Shown here: in pieces, positions 1 through 8,043 of the stretch | How the letters are laid out: each line of letters begins with the position of its first letter | Numbering within the stretch: the first letter of the stretch is position 1 | DNA from: UBA4416 sp036676295 | GTDB lineage: Bacteria; Bacteroidota; Bacteroidia; B-17B0; Aurantibacillaceae | Assembly: GCA_036676295.1 (NCBI GenBank) | Contig: JAKFDE010000035.1 | Location: 62,001-126,000 of the forward strand | Length of the DNA: 64,000 nucleotides | Direction: 5' to 3' | Position numbers and translations under genes: made by a program | The notes under the pieces: generated by a model | Database searches by the model: none | What the model was told of the DNA's origin: nothing | What the model saw: only the letters and a program-made list of their open reading frames with translations

Positions 1-1214
1 CAAAGGACTTGCCTGTTGTTAATGAAGATGATTATAAATTGTGGTTACAGACAAACACGTTTGAACAAAAACAAGCAGGGTTGTTTGGTGTGTATGTAAA
101 AGTACAATTAGGAAATATTTCATCTGATAAAACACGCAAGTTCGTAAAAGCGATTGCTAAGTACGCAGATACTGAAGATATACGTATTACGATCAATCAG
201 GGCTTTTTATTAAAAAATATTGCTAAAGAAGAATTGCCATTTCTTTACAATGAATTGAATCGAATTAAGTTAGCTACACCTGGGTTTGATTCGGTAGCGG
301 ATATAACGGCTTGTCCTGGAACTGATACCTGTAATTTAGCTATTTCAAACAGCACCCATATTTCGGTGGCTTTAGAAAATGTGATCACGGAAGAATTCCC
401 TGAATTGGTTCATAATCATGATATTAAAATCAAGATCAGTGGTTGTATGAATTCTTGCGGGCAACATGGGTTAGCTCAAATTGGCTTTCATGGCAGTTCT
501 TTTAAAGTTGGTACAACTGTAGTTCCTGCTTTGCAAGTGTTATTGGGTGGTGGAACAGTAGGTAATGGTAAAGGTAGAATTTCGGAGAAAGTAATTAAAG
601 TGGCCAGTAAACGTGCTCCGGATGTGTTAAGAAAATTATTTAATGATTTTGAAGCGAATGCGGTTGAAGGAGAATATTTTAATTCGTACTACGATAAAAA
701 AGGGAAAGATTATTTCTATCAGTTATTAAAACCAATAGGAGATAATAGTTCTTTAACTCCTGAAGAGTTAATTGATTGGGGACAGGAAGAGAAATTTGCG
801 ACAGCAATTGGAGTAGGAGAGTGTGCCGGTGTGGTGATCGATTTGGTAGCGACCTTGTTTTTTGAAGCGGAAGAAAAATTAGCCTGGAGTGCAGAAGCCT
901 TTGAAAATAAACAATGGGGTGACAGTATTTATTATTCTTATGCCGCTTTTATAAATGCTGCTAAGGGATTATTGTTAGATAAGCAAGTGCATGTGAATAC
1001 ACAACATGGAGTAATTAATGATTTTGATAAAACATTTGTAGAATCAGGATTGATAAAATTAAAAGGTGAGTTTAAAGAATTGATCTTACAAATTAATAAA
1101 CATGAGCCATCTATAGAGTTTGCTGAATACTATTTCAACCAAGCAGAGCAGTTTTTAAATACCGTTAAAGTTTATAGGAATACTAATGTCACCCTGAGCG
1201 AAGTTGAAAGTTAA
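1..1214 (+). CDS. cysI: Siroheme sulfite/nitrite reductase, C-terminal part (5' end outside window), HEPN-like tail
   Basis: Reduces sulfite to sulfide (or nitrite to ammonia) with a coupled siroheme and [4Fe-4S] cluster. The reading frame runs in from the left edge, so the N-terminal half is missing. Numbering from the TTG at position 9, the cluster cysteines are visible as Cys102-X5-Cys108 and Cys146-X3-Cys150. Residues about 290-393 form a helical domain resembling HEPN, an extension I have seen attached to sulfite reductases of this phylum. The genes that follow (SUMT, siroheme synthase, cysH, cysD, cysN) favour sulfite over nitrite as substrate. The last eight codons coincide with a dispersed intergenic repeat, so the extreme C-terminus may be recently acquired. 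Confidence 0.85.
   Translation, partial: KDLPVVNEDDYKLWLQTNTFEQKQAGLFGVYVKVQLGNISSDKTRKFVKAIAKYADTEDIRITINQGFLLKNIAKEELPFLYNELNRIKLATPGFDSVADITACPGTDTCNLAISNSTHISVALENVITEEFPELVHNHDIKIKISGCMNSCGQHGLAQIGFHGSSFKVGTTVVPALQVLLGGGTVGNGKGRISEKVIKVASKRAPDVLRKLFNDFEANAVEGEYFNSYYDKKGKDYFYQLLKPIGDNSSLTPEELIDWGQEEKFATAIGVGECAGVVIDLVATLFFEAEEKLAWSAEAFENKQWGDSIYYSYAAFINAAKGLLLDKQVHVNTQHGVINDFDKTFVESGLIKLKGEFKELILQINKHEPSIEFAEYYFNQAEQFLNTVKVYRNTNVTLSEVES
1188..1210. repeat. Dispersed CTGAGCGGAGTCGAAG-type repeat inside the 3' end of the sulfite reductase gene
   Basis: The sequence closely matches the repeat at 7192-7216 (GTCACCCTGAGCG followed by a GAAG core). Here it lies in frame and encodes the last residues, VTLSEVES, of the sulfite reductase. 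Confidence 0.6.
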
Positions 1215-1223
1215 TTATAAGTC

Positions 1224-1295
1224 ATGAAAAAAAGTAAATATATCTATATCAAGTTTGACAGTTGTTGTTGCTGTTGTGCTATCATAATATTTTAA
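1224..1295 (+). CDS. Short ORF with five consecutive Cys codons; putative cysteine-responsive leader peptide
   Basis: An ATG at 1224 opens a 23-codon ORF ending in TAA at 1293-1295. Residues 14-18 are five Cys in a row (codons 1263-1277, TGT TGT TGC TGT TGT), preceded by a Lys/Tyr/Ile-rich stretch and followed by Ala-Ile-Ile-Ile-Phe. It lies just after the sulfite reductase and 74 bp before SUMT, inside a sulfate-assimilation operon. Polycysteine short ORFs are known to act as cysteine-responsive attenuators in mycobacteria. The function here is inferred from the Cys run, the location and the overlapping hairpins at 1294-1342. It could instead be a small metal-binding peptide or a chance ORF. 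Confidence 0.6.
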   Translation: MKKSKYIYIKFDSCCCCCAIIIF

Positions 1296-1342
1296 CTGTA
1301 TGTGATGTTTCGGCTAATACAGTTGTACTTAAAACCGAAACA
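1294..1342 (+). promoter_or_regulatory. Two mutually exclusive hairpins after the poly-Cys ORF; candidate attenuator
   Basis: Stem 1 pairs AACTGTAT (1294-1301) with ATACAGTT (1317-1324), eight perfect base pairs. Stem 2 pairs TGTTTCGG (1306-1313) with CCGAAACA (1335-1342), also eight perfect pairs. Each stem has one arm inside the loop of the other, so they should not form together as simple hairpins. The stop codon of the poly-Cys ORF overlaps the first base pairs of stem 1, so a ribosome at the stop would block stem 1 and release stem 2. No T-run follows stem 2, so a canonical intrinsic terminator is not supported; an effect on SUMT translation or Rho access is possible. Confidence 0.5.
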
Positions 1343-1369
1343 CCAATAATAAATTAAACAAAAGAAATC

Positions 1370-2158
1370 ATGAGTAAAAAAATATATCCAAAATTAACCT
1401 TAGTAGGCGCGGGTCCTGGTGATCCTGATTTGATTACTGTTAAAGGAATTAAAGCCTTAAATACAGCAGATGTCATTTTATATGATGCTTTAGTAAATCC
1501 TGAAATTTTAAAACACGCTTCGTCTGAAGCCTTAACCATTTATGTAGGGAAACGTAATCACGAACATATTTATACTCAAGAACAAATAAATACCTTGATT
1601 GTTAATTACGCATACACTCACGGACATGTAGTTCGTTTAAAAGGCGGAGACTCATTTGTCTTTGGTCGTGGTCAGGAAGAGATCAATTACATACAATCCT
1701 TTAATATTGAAACAGCTGTTGTCCCCGGTATATCCAGTTCTATTGGTGTTCCTGCATTGAGTGGTATTCCTGTTACACACCGTGGTGTGAGTGAAAGCTT
1801 TTGGGTAATTACAGGAACAACCAGAACTAACCAGTTATCGGATGATGTGAAATTGGCAGCTGAAACCAATGCAACCGTTGTTATTTTAATGGGAATTTCA
1901 AAATTGAAAGAGATCGTAGAAATTTATAAGAAAGAAAGAAAGTATGATACTGCTATTGCTTTGATCCAAAATGGTTCTTTAGAAACTGAAAAAATTGCTT
2001 TAGGAACGATTGATACAATTTTAAAAACGGCTAAAAAAGAAAAGATTGAAGCACCTGCTGTTATTGTGATTGGTGACGTTGTGAAGCAACATATTAAATT
2101 TCCAGTAGAATTCTCAAATCTTAATTCATTATTAACTAAGATAGGAGGAGTGTCATGA
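1370..2158 (+). CDS. cobA: Uroporphyrinogen-III C-methyltransferase (SUMT)
   Basis: Methylates uroporphyrinogen III twice with SAM to make precorrin-2, the precursor of the siroheme used by the upstream reductase. The 262-residue protein is normal length for a stand-alone SUMT. It starts with the family signature VGAGPGDPDLIT (residues about 12-23) and also shows the RLKGGDSFVFGRG and VPGISS motifs. Its TGA overlaps the ATG of the DUF2490 gene (ATGA at 2155-2158), which indicates translational coupling. The 74 bp upstream leader holds the candidate Cys attenuator. Confidence 0.93.
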   Translation: MSKKIYPKLTLVGAGPGDPDLITVKGIKALNTADVILYDALVNPEILKHASSEALTIYVGKRNHEHIYTQEQINTLIVNYAYTHGHVVRLKGGDSFVFGRGQEEINYIQSFNIETAVVPGISSSIGVPALSGIPVTHRGVSESFWVITGTTRTNQLSDDVKLAAETNATVVILMGISKLKEIVEIYKKERKYDTAIALIQNGSLETEKIALGTIDTILKTAKKEKIEAPAVIVIGDVVKQHIKFPVEFSNLNSLLTKIGGVS

Positions 2159-2883
2159 AATTAAAATTATTTTTTGTTGTGATCATTGTGTTATTCGTTC
2201 TTAAGGCTTCGTCACAAGAAAATCAGGTTCATAATTATTATAACAATATGCTATGGGGAGGTTATTATAATACGATCGAAATAAATCCAAAATGGAGTAT
2301 TGCTTCTGACGCACAAATAAGAACCAATAATTGGCAGGAGAGTTTGTCTCAGGGCTTTGTTCGTTCTGGGTTAAATTATAAGTTTAATGATAAGATCAAT
2401 GCTACAGCCGGATTCGCTTATTTTAATTATATTATTACAAATTCTATTTGCAGAAATGAATACCGTCCCTGGCAAGAAGTTGCCATTAATGATAAATGGT
2501 GGAAGTTAAAAGTAACTCATCGTTACAGGCTGGAAGAACGATTTAATCAAAAAATAAAAAATAGTTCTTCTATAAATGATTATACATTTAATTACCGCTT
2601 CAGGTATAAATTGGATTTTAAAATTCCTTTTAAAAAAGAATCTGAGAAAGGATCGAATGTGTATGTGATAGTAGGAAACGAATTGATGGTAAATATTGGC
2701 GATAAAGTAAGTCTTAATTTTTTTGATCAAAATAGATCTTATATCGGTATTCATTATGAGTTAAATAGTAAACTTGGTCTGCAAATTCAATACATGAGAA
2801 TATGGCAGCAATTGGCAGGAGGAACTTCTATGAATAATATTAATGTTTTACGTTTTAATATTTATCACACGATTACATTATGA
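2155..2883 (+). CDS. DUF2490-like outer-membrane beta-barrel protein
   Basis: Secreted protein of 242 residues with an N-terminal signal peptide (hydrophobic residues 4-18, cleavage after ASS-Q). The rest is rich in alternating aromatic residues typical of small barrels, and the motif YRLEERF is common in DUF2490 proteins. It is translationally coupled to SUMT and its stop overlaps the ATG of the next gene (2880). That placement between two siroheme genes suggests a role linked to sulfur assimilation, for example outer-membrane passage, but no function can be assigned from sequence. Confidence 0.7.
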   Translation: MKLKLFFVVIIVLFVLKASSQENQVHNYYNNMLWGGYYNTIEINPKWSIASDAQIRTNNWQESLSQGFVRSGLNYKFNDKINATAGFAYFNYIITNSICRNEYRPWQEVAINDKWWKLKVTHRYRLEERFNQKIKNSSSINDYTFNYRFRYKLDFKIPFKKESEKGSNVYVIVGNELMVNIGDKVSLNFFDQNRSYIGIHYELNSKLGLQIQYMRIWQQLAGGTSMNNINVLRFNIYHTITL

Positions 2884-4346
2884 TATCAGAAACAACAAAT
2901 CAATTATTCCCGGTTTTTTTAAAACTAGAGAACTTCCGCGTGCTTATTGTAGGCGGTGGTAAAGTAGGTTTAGAAAAAGTGAGTGCTATTTTAAATAATA
3001 GTCCTCAAACGAGAATTACGTTAGTTGCTTCTAATGTGAGCGATGATATTAGAACGTTGAGTTTAAAACATGATAATTTAAAAATTCAGGAACGTGCTTT
3101 TTCAGAAAGTGATTTGAATGAAATTGATCTGGTGATTTCTGCAGTTAATAATAAAGAAACGAGTTTAAAGATTAAAAATTTATCTAAGGAAAGAAACATT
3201 ATTGCCAATGTGGCTGATACACCTGAGCAATGTGATTTTTACTTAGGATCTATTGTGCAAAAAGGGCAGGTGAAGATCGCTATATCTACTAATGGAAAAT
3301 CGCCTACCATTGCCAAACGTATTCGTGAAACACTGGAAGATTCTTTTCCTTTAGAGATCAATGAATCTTTAGATAATTTGACTAATGTGAGAAAACACTT
3401 GAGTGGAAATTTTACTGATAAAGTAAAACAATTGAATAAGATTACTGCTGTGCTTTCTTCTGATCCTTCACAACTGACAAAAATCAGTAAAAAAAGAAGA
3501 TTGATCTACAGTTTGTCAATCCCGGCTTTATTGATCCTGGGATATTTGTTATGTTATTATTTACCACCTGTTGTTATTGGCGGTTATAGCATTCAAATAG
3601 CAGAAAGCATTGATTCGAATATCCTCTATTATATTTTAGCAGGATTTGTAGCTCAGATGATTGATGGCGCGTTGGGCATGGCTTATGGTGTAACGGCAAC
3701 CACATTTTTATTATCAGGTGGTATTTCGCCGGCAGCATCAAGTGCCAGTGTTCATGCTTCTGAAATTTTCACGAGTGGTGTGTCGGGTTTAATGCATTTG
3801 AAATTTGGAAACGTGAATACTAAACTGTTTCGTTCTTTATTAATTCCAGGAGTGATCGGTGCAATTTTAGGTGCGTATGTTTTAACCTCGCTCGAAGATT
3901 ATAATTACATCATCAAACCATTGGTTTCAGGATACACTTTGTTTTTAGGAGTAGTGATTATTTTTAAGGCACTCAAAAAAGATAGTATTCGTAAACGTAT
4001 CAAGCGAATTTTTCCTTTGGCATTTACCGGCGGCTTGCTGGATTCAATTGGTGGTGGTGGTTGGGGACCAATTGTTTCATCAACCTTAATAGCAAGAGGT
4101 AGGAATGCACGTTACACCATTGGTTCTGTTAACCTGGCTGAATTTTTTGTAGCACTTGCTAGTTCTTTAACATTTGTCACCATCATTGGTTTAACACATT
4201 GGGTCATAATTGTAGGGTTAATTATAGGTGGAGTGATTGCAGCACCAATTGCGGCATATTTAGCTAATAAAATTCCTACTAAAACAATTATGATTTTGGT
4301 AGGTGTAGTAGTAATTATTGTAAGCTTAAAACGAATATTTTTTTAA
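2880..4346 (+). CDS. Fusion: precorrin-2 dehydrogenase/siroheme synthase domain plus TauE/SafE-type permease
   Basis: Residues about 1-205 resemble the CysG-N/Met8 NAD-dependent dehydrogenase and ferrochelatase, with the Rossmann motif IVGGGKVGLEK (about 22-32) and STNGKSP near residue 137. Residues about 208-488 form a multi-pass TSUP (TauE/SafE) permease with the paired glycine-rich signatures DGALGMAYG and DSIGGGGWGP. The first domain turns precorrin-2 into siroheme; the second probably exports sulfite or a related sulfur oxyanion. One protein thus couples cofactor synthesis to transport of the toxic intermediate. The reading frame is continuous, so this is a true fusion. Transport direction and substrate are inferred. 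Confidence 0.88.
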   Translation: MISETTNQLFPVFLKLENFRVLIVGGGKVGLEKVSAILNNSPQTRITLVASNVSDDIRTLSLKHDNLKIQERAFSESDLNEIDLVISAVNNKETSLKIKNLSKERNIIANVADTPEQCDFYLGSIVQKGQVKIAISTNGKSPTIAKRIRETLEDSFPLEINESLDNLTNVRKHLSGNFTDKVKQLNKITAVLSSDPSQLTKISKKRRLIYSLSIPALLILGYLLCYYLPPVVIGGYSIQIAESIDSNILYYILAGFVAQMIDGALGMAYGVTATTFLLSGGISPAASSASVHASEIFTSGVSGLMHLKFGNVNTKLFRSLLIPGVIGAILGAYVLTSLEDYNYIIKPLVSGYTLFLGVVIIFKALKKDSIRKRIKRIFPLAFTGGLLDSIGGGGWGPIVSSTLIARGRNARYTIGSVNLAEFFVALASSLTFVTIIGLTHWVIIVGLIIGGVIAAPIAAYLANKIPTKTIMILVGVVVIIVSLKRIFF

Positions 4347-4350
4347 AATT

Positions 4351-4373
4351 CCCCTCTCCTCAAAGGAGAGGGG
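4351..4373. terminator. Perfect 10-bp palindrome after the siroheme synthase-permease gene
   Basis: CCCCTCTCCT and AGGAGAGGGG are separated by three bases. A hairpin this strong directly behind the stop codon could end or slow transcription. It is followed by C/G-rich sequence rather than T, so it may instead be a dispersed palindromic repeat. Confidence 0.5.
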
Positions 4374-4457
4374 CCAGGGGTGAGGTCGTTATGAGTAACC
4401 GCACTTTTGTTCAAGCAAAAAGAAAAGATAAATAATAATAAAATAAAAAAAACAAAT

Positions 4458-5468
4458 ATGATAACAACAGACATAGCTATTGTAGGCGCAGGACCGGTAG
4501 CATTATTTGCCATTTTTGAAGCAGGGCTTTTGAAAATGAGATGTCATTTAATTGATTACTTGCCACAAGTTGGCGGACAATTATCAGAGATCTATCCTAA
4601 GAAACCAATTTATGATATTCCCGGGTATCCTACAGTGTTAGCGCAGGAATTGATCGATAATTTAGTGAAGCAAGCTGAGCCGTTTGGCCCAACTTATACC
4701 TTAGGTGAGCGTATTGAATCATTGGAAAAAATTGGCGACCGTGATTTTATTTTAACCACCAATATGGGTACAAAGATCAATGCAAGTGCTGTAGTAATTG
4801 CAGGTGGATTGGGCTGTTTTGAACCTCGTAAACCGGAAGTAGAAGGCTTACATCGTTTTGAAAATGGGAAAGGAATTAGTTACATGATACTGGATCCTGA
4901 AACATATCGTGATAAAAAATTAGTAATTGCCGGTGGTGGAGATAGTGCTTTGGATTGGAGTATTTTTTTAGCAGATATTGCTAAAGAAGTGACCTTGGTT
5001 CATAGAAGTGAATCGTTCCGTGGAGCACCTGATAGCGTGAATAAAGTAATGACATTAGCACAGCAGGGAAAAATTAATTTATTATTGAATTCTAATTTAT
5101 CTAACGTGGGTGGTAATGGTGTTTTAAAAAGTGTGGGTGTTGTAAATATTAAAACAAAAGAAGAACAAATTATTGAAGCCGATAATTTAATTCCGTTGTT
5201 CGGTTTAAGTCCTAAGTTAGGGCCAATTGAAGGCTGGGGATTAAATATTGATAAAAATGCCATTGAAGTAAATACGGATGATTATTCAACCAACATCGAA
5301 GGGGTGTATGCCATTGGTGATATCAATACGTATAAAAATAAATTAAAACTGATCTTGTGTGGTTTTCATGAGGCGGCATTAATGAGTCATAGCGCTTATA
5401 AATACATTAATCCGGGCGTTAAGTATACTATGAAATATACAACGGTGAATGGTGTTAATTCTTTTTAG
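4458..5468 (+). CDS. Ferredoxin-NADP+ reductase, thioredoxin-reductase-like type
   Basis: Two-dinucleotide-binding flavoprotein of 336 residues. The FAD motif VGAGPVALFA is at residues 9-18 and the NADPH motif GGGDSALDW near the middle; there is no CxxC redox pair, which separates it from thioredoxin reductase. The C-terminal GVYAIGDI motif is the second FAD contact. In this cluster it probably feeds electrons through ferredoxin to the siroheme sulfite reductase (inferred from context). I chose the ATG at 4458 because an upstream TTG extension would add only a Lys/Asn-rich tail before the beta strand of the FAD fold. Confidence 0.87.
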   Translation: MITTDIAIVGAGPVALFAIFEAGLLKMRCHLIDYLPQVGGQLSEIYPKKPIYDIPGYPTVLAQELIDNLVKQAEPFGPTYTLGERIESLEKIGDRDFILTTNMGTKINASAVVIAGGLGCFEPRKPEVEGLHRFENGKGISYMILDPETYRDKKLVIAGGGDSALDWSIFLADIAKEVTLVHRSESFRGAPDSVNKVMTLAQQGKINLLLNSNLSNVGGNGVLKSVGVVNIKTKEEQIIEADNLIPLFGLSPKLGPIEGWGLNIDKNAIEVNTDDYSTNIEGVYAIGDINTYKNKLKLILCGFHEAALMSHSAYKYINPGVKYTMKYTTVNGVNSF

Positions 5469-5470
5469 TG

Positions 5471-5513
5471 GTCACTTCGAGTACCGACGAAGGAGGTGTA
5501 TCGAGAAGTGATT
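5471..5513. repeat. Dispersed TCGAG-type hairpin repeat
   Basis: TCACTTCGAGTA and TATCGAGAAGTGA form an imperfect inverted repeat. It is related to the intergenic elements at 7161, 7975 and 38717. Confidence 0.55.
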
Positions 5514-5569
5514 GAAATTAAAATAGATTAATAGAATAAAGTATATTTAAATAAATAAATTTTAAGAAT

Positions 5570-5983
5570 ATGAAAATTAATTTAAAACGACTGGATAATG
5601 ATTTTAACATCGAAGCTACCAATGAAGATGGAAATACTTTATTAATGGATGGTTCAGCCGAGATCGGTGGACATGGAAAAGGAATGCGTCCAATGCAACT
5701 ATTGTTAGCTGCTGTTGGAGGATGCAGTGCTATTGATGTGATCCTGATCTTGAAAAAACAAAAACAAGTCATCGACTCTTTTGAGATCGAAGTGGATGGT
5801 GAGCGAGAGAAGATCGAAGATTATTCTTTGTTCAGAGATATTGTTCTGCATTTTAAAATCAAAGGACAAGTGGATTATGATAAAGCAGAGCGAGCTATTA
5901 AATTATCTATGGATAAATATTGTTCTGTTTCTAAAACATTGGAATCAACCGCAAAGATCACTTATAAATTAACGATTAACTAG
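5570..5983 (+). CDS. OsmC family protein
   Basis: Peroxide- and thiol-related OsmC-fold protein of 137 residues, the usual length for the YhfA-like branch. The N-terminal strand region with GNTLLMDGS, the RPMQLLLAAVGGCSAIDV helix carrying one conserved Cys (near residue 51), and a second Cys in the DKYCSVSKTL motif match the family. These two Cys are the reactive pair in OsmC enzymes. Its position among cysteine-synthesis genes suggests a role in sulfide, persulfide or organic peroxide handling, which is inference. Confidence 0.85.
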   Translation: MKINLKRLDNDFNIEATNEDGNTLLMDGSAEIGGHGKGMRPMQLLLAAVGGCSAIDVILILKKQKQVIDSFEIEVDGEREKIEDYSLFRDIVLHFKIKGQVDYDKAERAIKLSMDKYCSVSKTLESTAKITYKLTIN

Positions 5984-5988
5984 AACCA

Positions 5989-7158
5989 ATGAAAGATAAA
6001 CATTTTGAAACCCAGGCCATTCGTGCTCAATTTGAGCGTAGCGATAATAACGAACATTCTGTTCCATTATATTTAACATCTAGTTTTGTATTTGATACAG
6101 CGGAAGAAATGCGCGCGGCTTTTAACGAAGAGTCGGATGATTTTATTTATTCGCGCTACATCAATCCAAACACGAATGAGTTCATTAACAAAGTATGTTT
6201 ACTGGAAGGGGCTGAATCTGGTTTGGCAACAGCTTCAGGTATGGCCGCTATTTTTACTACGTTCATGACGATCTTAAAATCCGGTGACCATGTGGTGTCC
6301 TGTTCTTCGGTATTTGGCGCAACACATGCCGTCTTTACCAAGTATTTTCCTAAATGGAATATTTCTTATTCTTATTTTAATACAGGTAATGTTGAAGAGA
6401 TCGAAAAACTGATCAAGCCCGAAACTAAATTTATTTATTTAGAAACACCTACTAATCCTGCTATCGAATTAATTGATCTGGAATTAGTTGCTAAAGTGGC
6501 TAAGAAACATAATATCCTATTGATCGTAGATAATTGTTTTGCAACACCTTATTTACAACAACCAATTAAGTTTGGTGCTGATCTGGTAATTCACTCAGCT
6601 ACTAAATACATGGATGGACAAGGTCGTGTGTTGGGTGGAATTGTAGTTGGTAAGAAAGAGTTGATACACGATATTTATTTATTTGGCAGATTAACAGGAC
6701 CGTCTATGAGTCCGTTTAATGCCTGGGTGTTAAGTAAGAGTTTAGAAACCTTGGCATTACGTATGGACAGGCATTGTGAGAACGCATTACATGTAGCACA
6801 AAAATTAGAGGGACATACCAAATTAGAAAATGTGTCTTATCCGTTTTTGCCTTCTCATCCGCATCATGCTATTGCTAAAAAACAAATGAAAGCAGGTGGA
6901 GGGATCATTACTATTACGGTGAAAGGTGGTTACGAAGCAGCTAAAACATTTTTGGATAAATTACAAATGATAAAAATTTCTCCAAACTTAGGTGATGCAC
7001 GAAGTATTGTTACACATCCTGCTTCTTCAACACATTGTAAATTAAGTGAGGAAGAACGATTAAAGGTTGGTATCACGCCGGGATTAATTCGCGTATCTAT
7101 TGGATTAGAAAATAAAGAGGATATTTTAAATGATATTTTACAAGCATTGAAAGATTAA
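5989..7158 (+). CDS. metZ: O-succinyl/acetylhomoserine sulfhydrylase (Cys/Met metabolism PLP enzyme)
   Basis: PLP enzyme of 389 residues that adds sulfide to an activated homoserine to give homocysteine for methionine, so it uses the product of the upstream pathway. The PLP lysine lies in HSATKYMDGQGRVLGG, and the N-terminal YSRYINPNTNEF motif (phosphate-binding Tyr and Arg) and the TPTNPAIELID segment are typical. It starts five bases after the OsmC stop. The family also contains cystathionine synthases and lyases; the context with sulfate reduction favours direct sulfhydrylation. Confidence 0.85.
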   Translation: MKDKHFETQAIRAQFERSDNNEHSVPLYLTSSFVFDTAEEMRAAFNEESDDFIYSRYINPNTNEFINKVCLLEGAESGLATASGMAAIFTTFMTILKSGDHVVSCSSVFGATHAVFTKYFPKWNISYSYFNTGNVEEIEKLIKPETKFIYLETPTNPAIELIDLELVAKVAKKHNILLIVDNCFATPYLQQPIKFGADLVIHSATKYMDGQGRVLGGIVVGKKELIHDIYLFGRLTGPSMSPFNAWVLSKSLETLALRMDRHCENALHVAQKLEGHTKLENVSYPFLPSHPHHAIAKKQMKAGGGIITITVKGGYEAAKTFLDKLQMIKISPNLGDARSIVTHPASSTHCKLSEEERLKVGITPGLIRVSIGLENKEDILNDILQALKD

Positions 7159-7160
7159 AG

Positions 7161-7216
7161 AGTTCTCGACTTCGCTCGAACTGACATTATTGTCACCCTG
7201 AGCGGAGTCGAAGGGC
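7161..7216. repeat. Two tandem dispersed TCGACTTCGCTCGA / CTGAGCGGAGTCGAAG repeats
   Basis: The first part, 7161-7185, contains CTCGACTTCGCTCGAACTGAC. The second, 7192-7216, contains GTCACCCTGAGCGGAGTCG. The two parts point in opposite directions between metZ and cysH. Confidence 0.6.
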
Positions 7217-7226
7217 GTAAACAAAC

Positions 7227-7925
7227 ATGAAAGAATTAAACAAAATACAAGAACTACTAAAAAACAAATCACCCGAAGCCTCACTCGCTTCACTGGCGGA
7301 GCTATTACCTGGAGAGATCGTGTTTTCTACGAGCTTAGGATATGAAGATCAGGTGATCACACATCAGATCTTTGCAAATAATTTGAATATAGAAATATTC
7401 ACGTTAGATACGGGAAGGTTGTTTTCTGAAACTTATTCGGTATGGAACAGTACGTTGGATCGTTACAAAAAACAGATCAAAGTATATTATCCAAACACAG
7501 AGGCAGTAGAAAAGTTGGTTTCAGAAAAAGGTCCATCTTGTTTTTATGAGTCGGTAGATAATAGAAAAGAATGTTGCCATATTCGTAAAGTAGAGCCATT
7601 GAAGCGTGCGTTGAAAGGAAAGAAAATATGGATCACCGGTATTCGTGCCGAGCAATCAGGTAACAGAAGTGATATGCCTCAGCTAGAATGGGATGAGGCG
7701 AATCAAATTATCAAGTTTCATCCGATATTGAATTGGACATTTGAAGAGGTGAAAAGTTTTATCAATAAGCACAATATTCCTTATAACCCTTTGCATGATA
7801 AAGGTTTTGTAAGCATAGGCTGCGCTCCTTGTACCAGAGCTATTCGCGAAGGTGAAGATTTTAGAGCAGGTCGCTGGTGGTGGGAAGATAAAAGTAAAAA
7901 AGAATGCGGGTTGCACAGTAAGTAG
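7227..7925 (+). CDS. cysH: Phosphoadenylyl/adenylyl-sulfate reductase
   Basis: Reduces activated sulfate (APS or PAPS) to sulfite. Residues run from the PP-loop-like region VFSTSLGYEDQVITH to a C-terminal tail with the catalytic Cys in KKECGLH. The protein has both cysteine pairs of the [4Fe-4S] type: ECCHIRK and GCAPC. Those pairs mark the APS-using bacterial/plant-like branch, which fits the absence of a visible APS kinase (cysC) in this block. Length 232 residues is normal. Confidence 0.92.
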   Translation: MKELNKIQELLKNKSPEASLASLAELLPGEIVFSTSLGYEDQVITHQIFANNLNIEIFTLDTGRLFSETYSVWNSTLDRYKKQIKVYYPNTEAVEKLVSEKGPSCFYESVDNRKECCHIRKVEPLKRALKGKKIWITGIRAEQSGNRSDMPQLEWDEANQIIKFHPILNWTFEEVKSFINKHNIPYNPLHDKGFVSIGCAPCTRAIREGEDFRAGRWWWEDKSKKECGLHSK

Positions 7926-7974
7926 TTTGCAGTAGCGTAAGAAGTCTAAAAAATAACATTAAAATTAAAGTATT

Positions 7975-8028
7975 GTCAGTTCGAGCCTATCGAGAACTAG
8001 ACACACATCTCGACAAGCTCGATGTGAC
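7975..8028. repeat. Dispersed TCGAG-type inverted repeat
   Basis: Begins GTCAGTTCGAG and ends GCTCGATGTGAC, with ATCGAGAAC and ATCTCGAC in between. Same family as 7161-7185 and 38717-38772, lying between cysH and cysD. Confidence 0.6.
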
Positions 8029-8043
8029 AAAAAAATAAACAAA

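Noticed and set aside
1294..1342. Canonical Rho-independent terminator before SUMT
   Set aside because: No T-run follows the second stem; kept only as possible attenuator.
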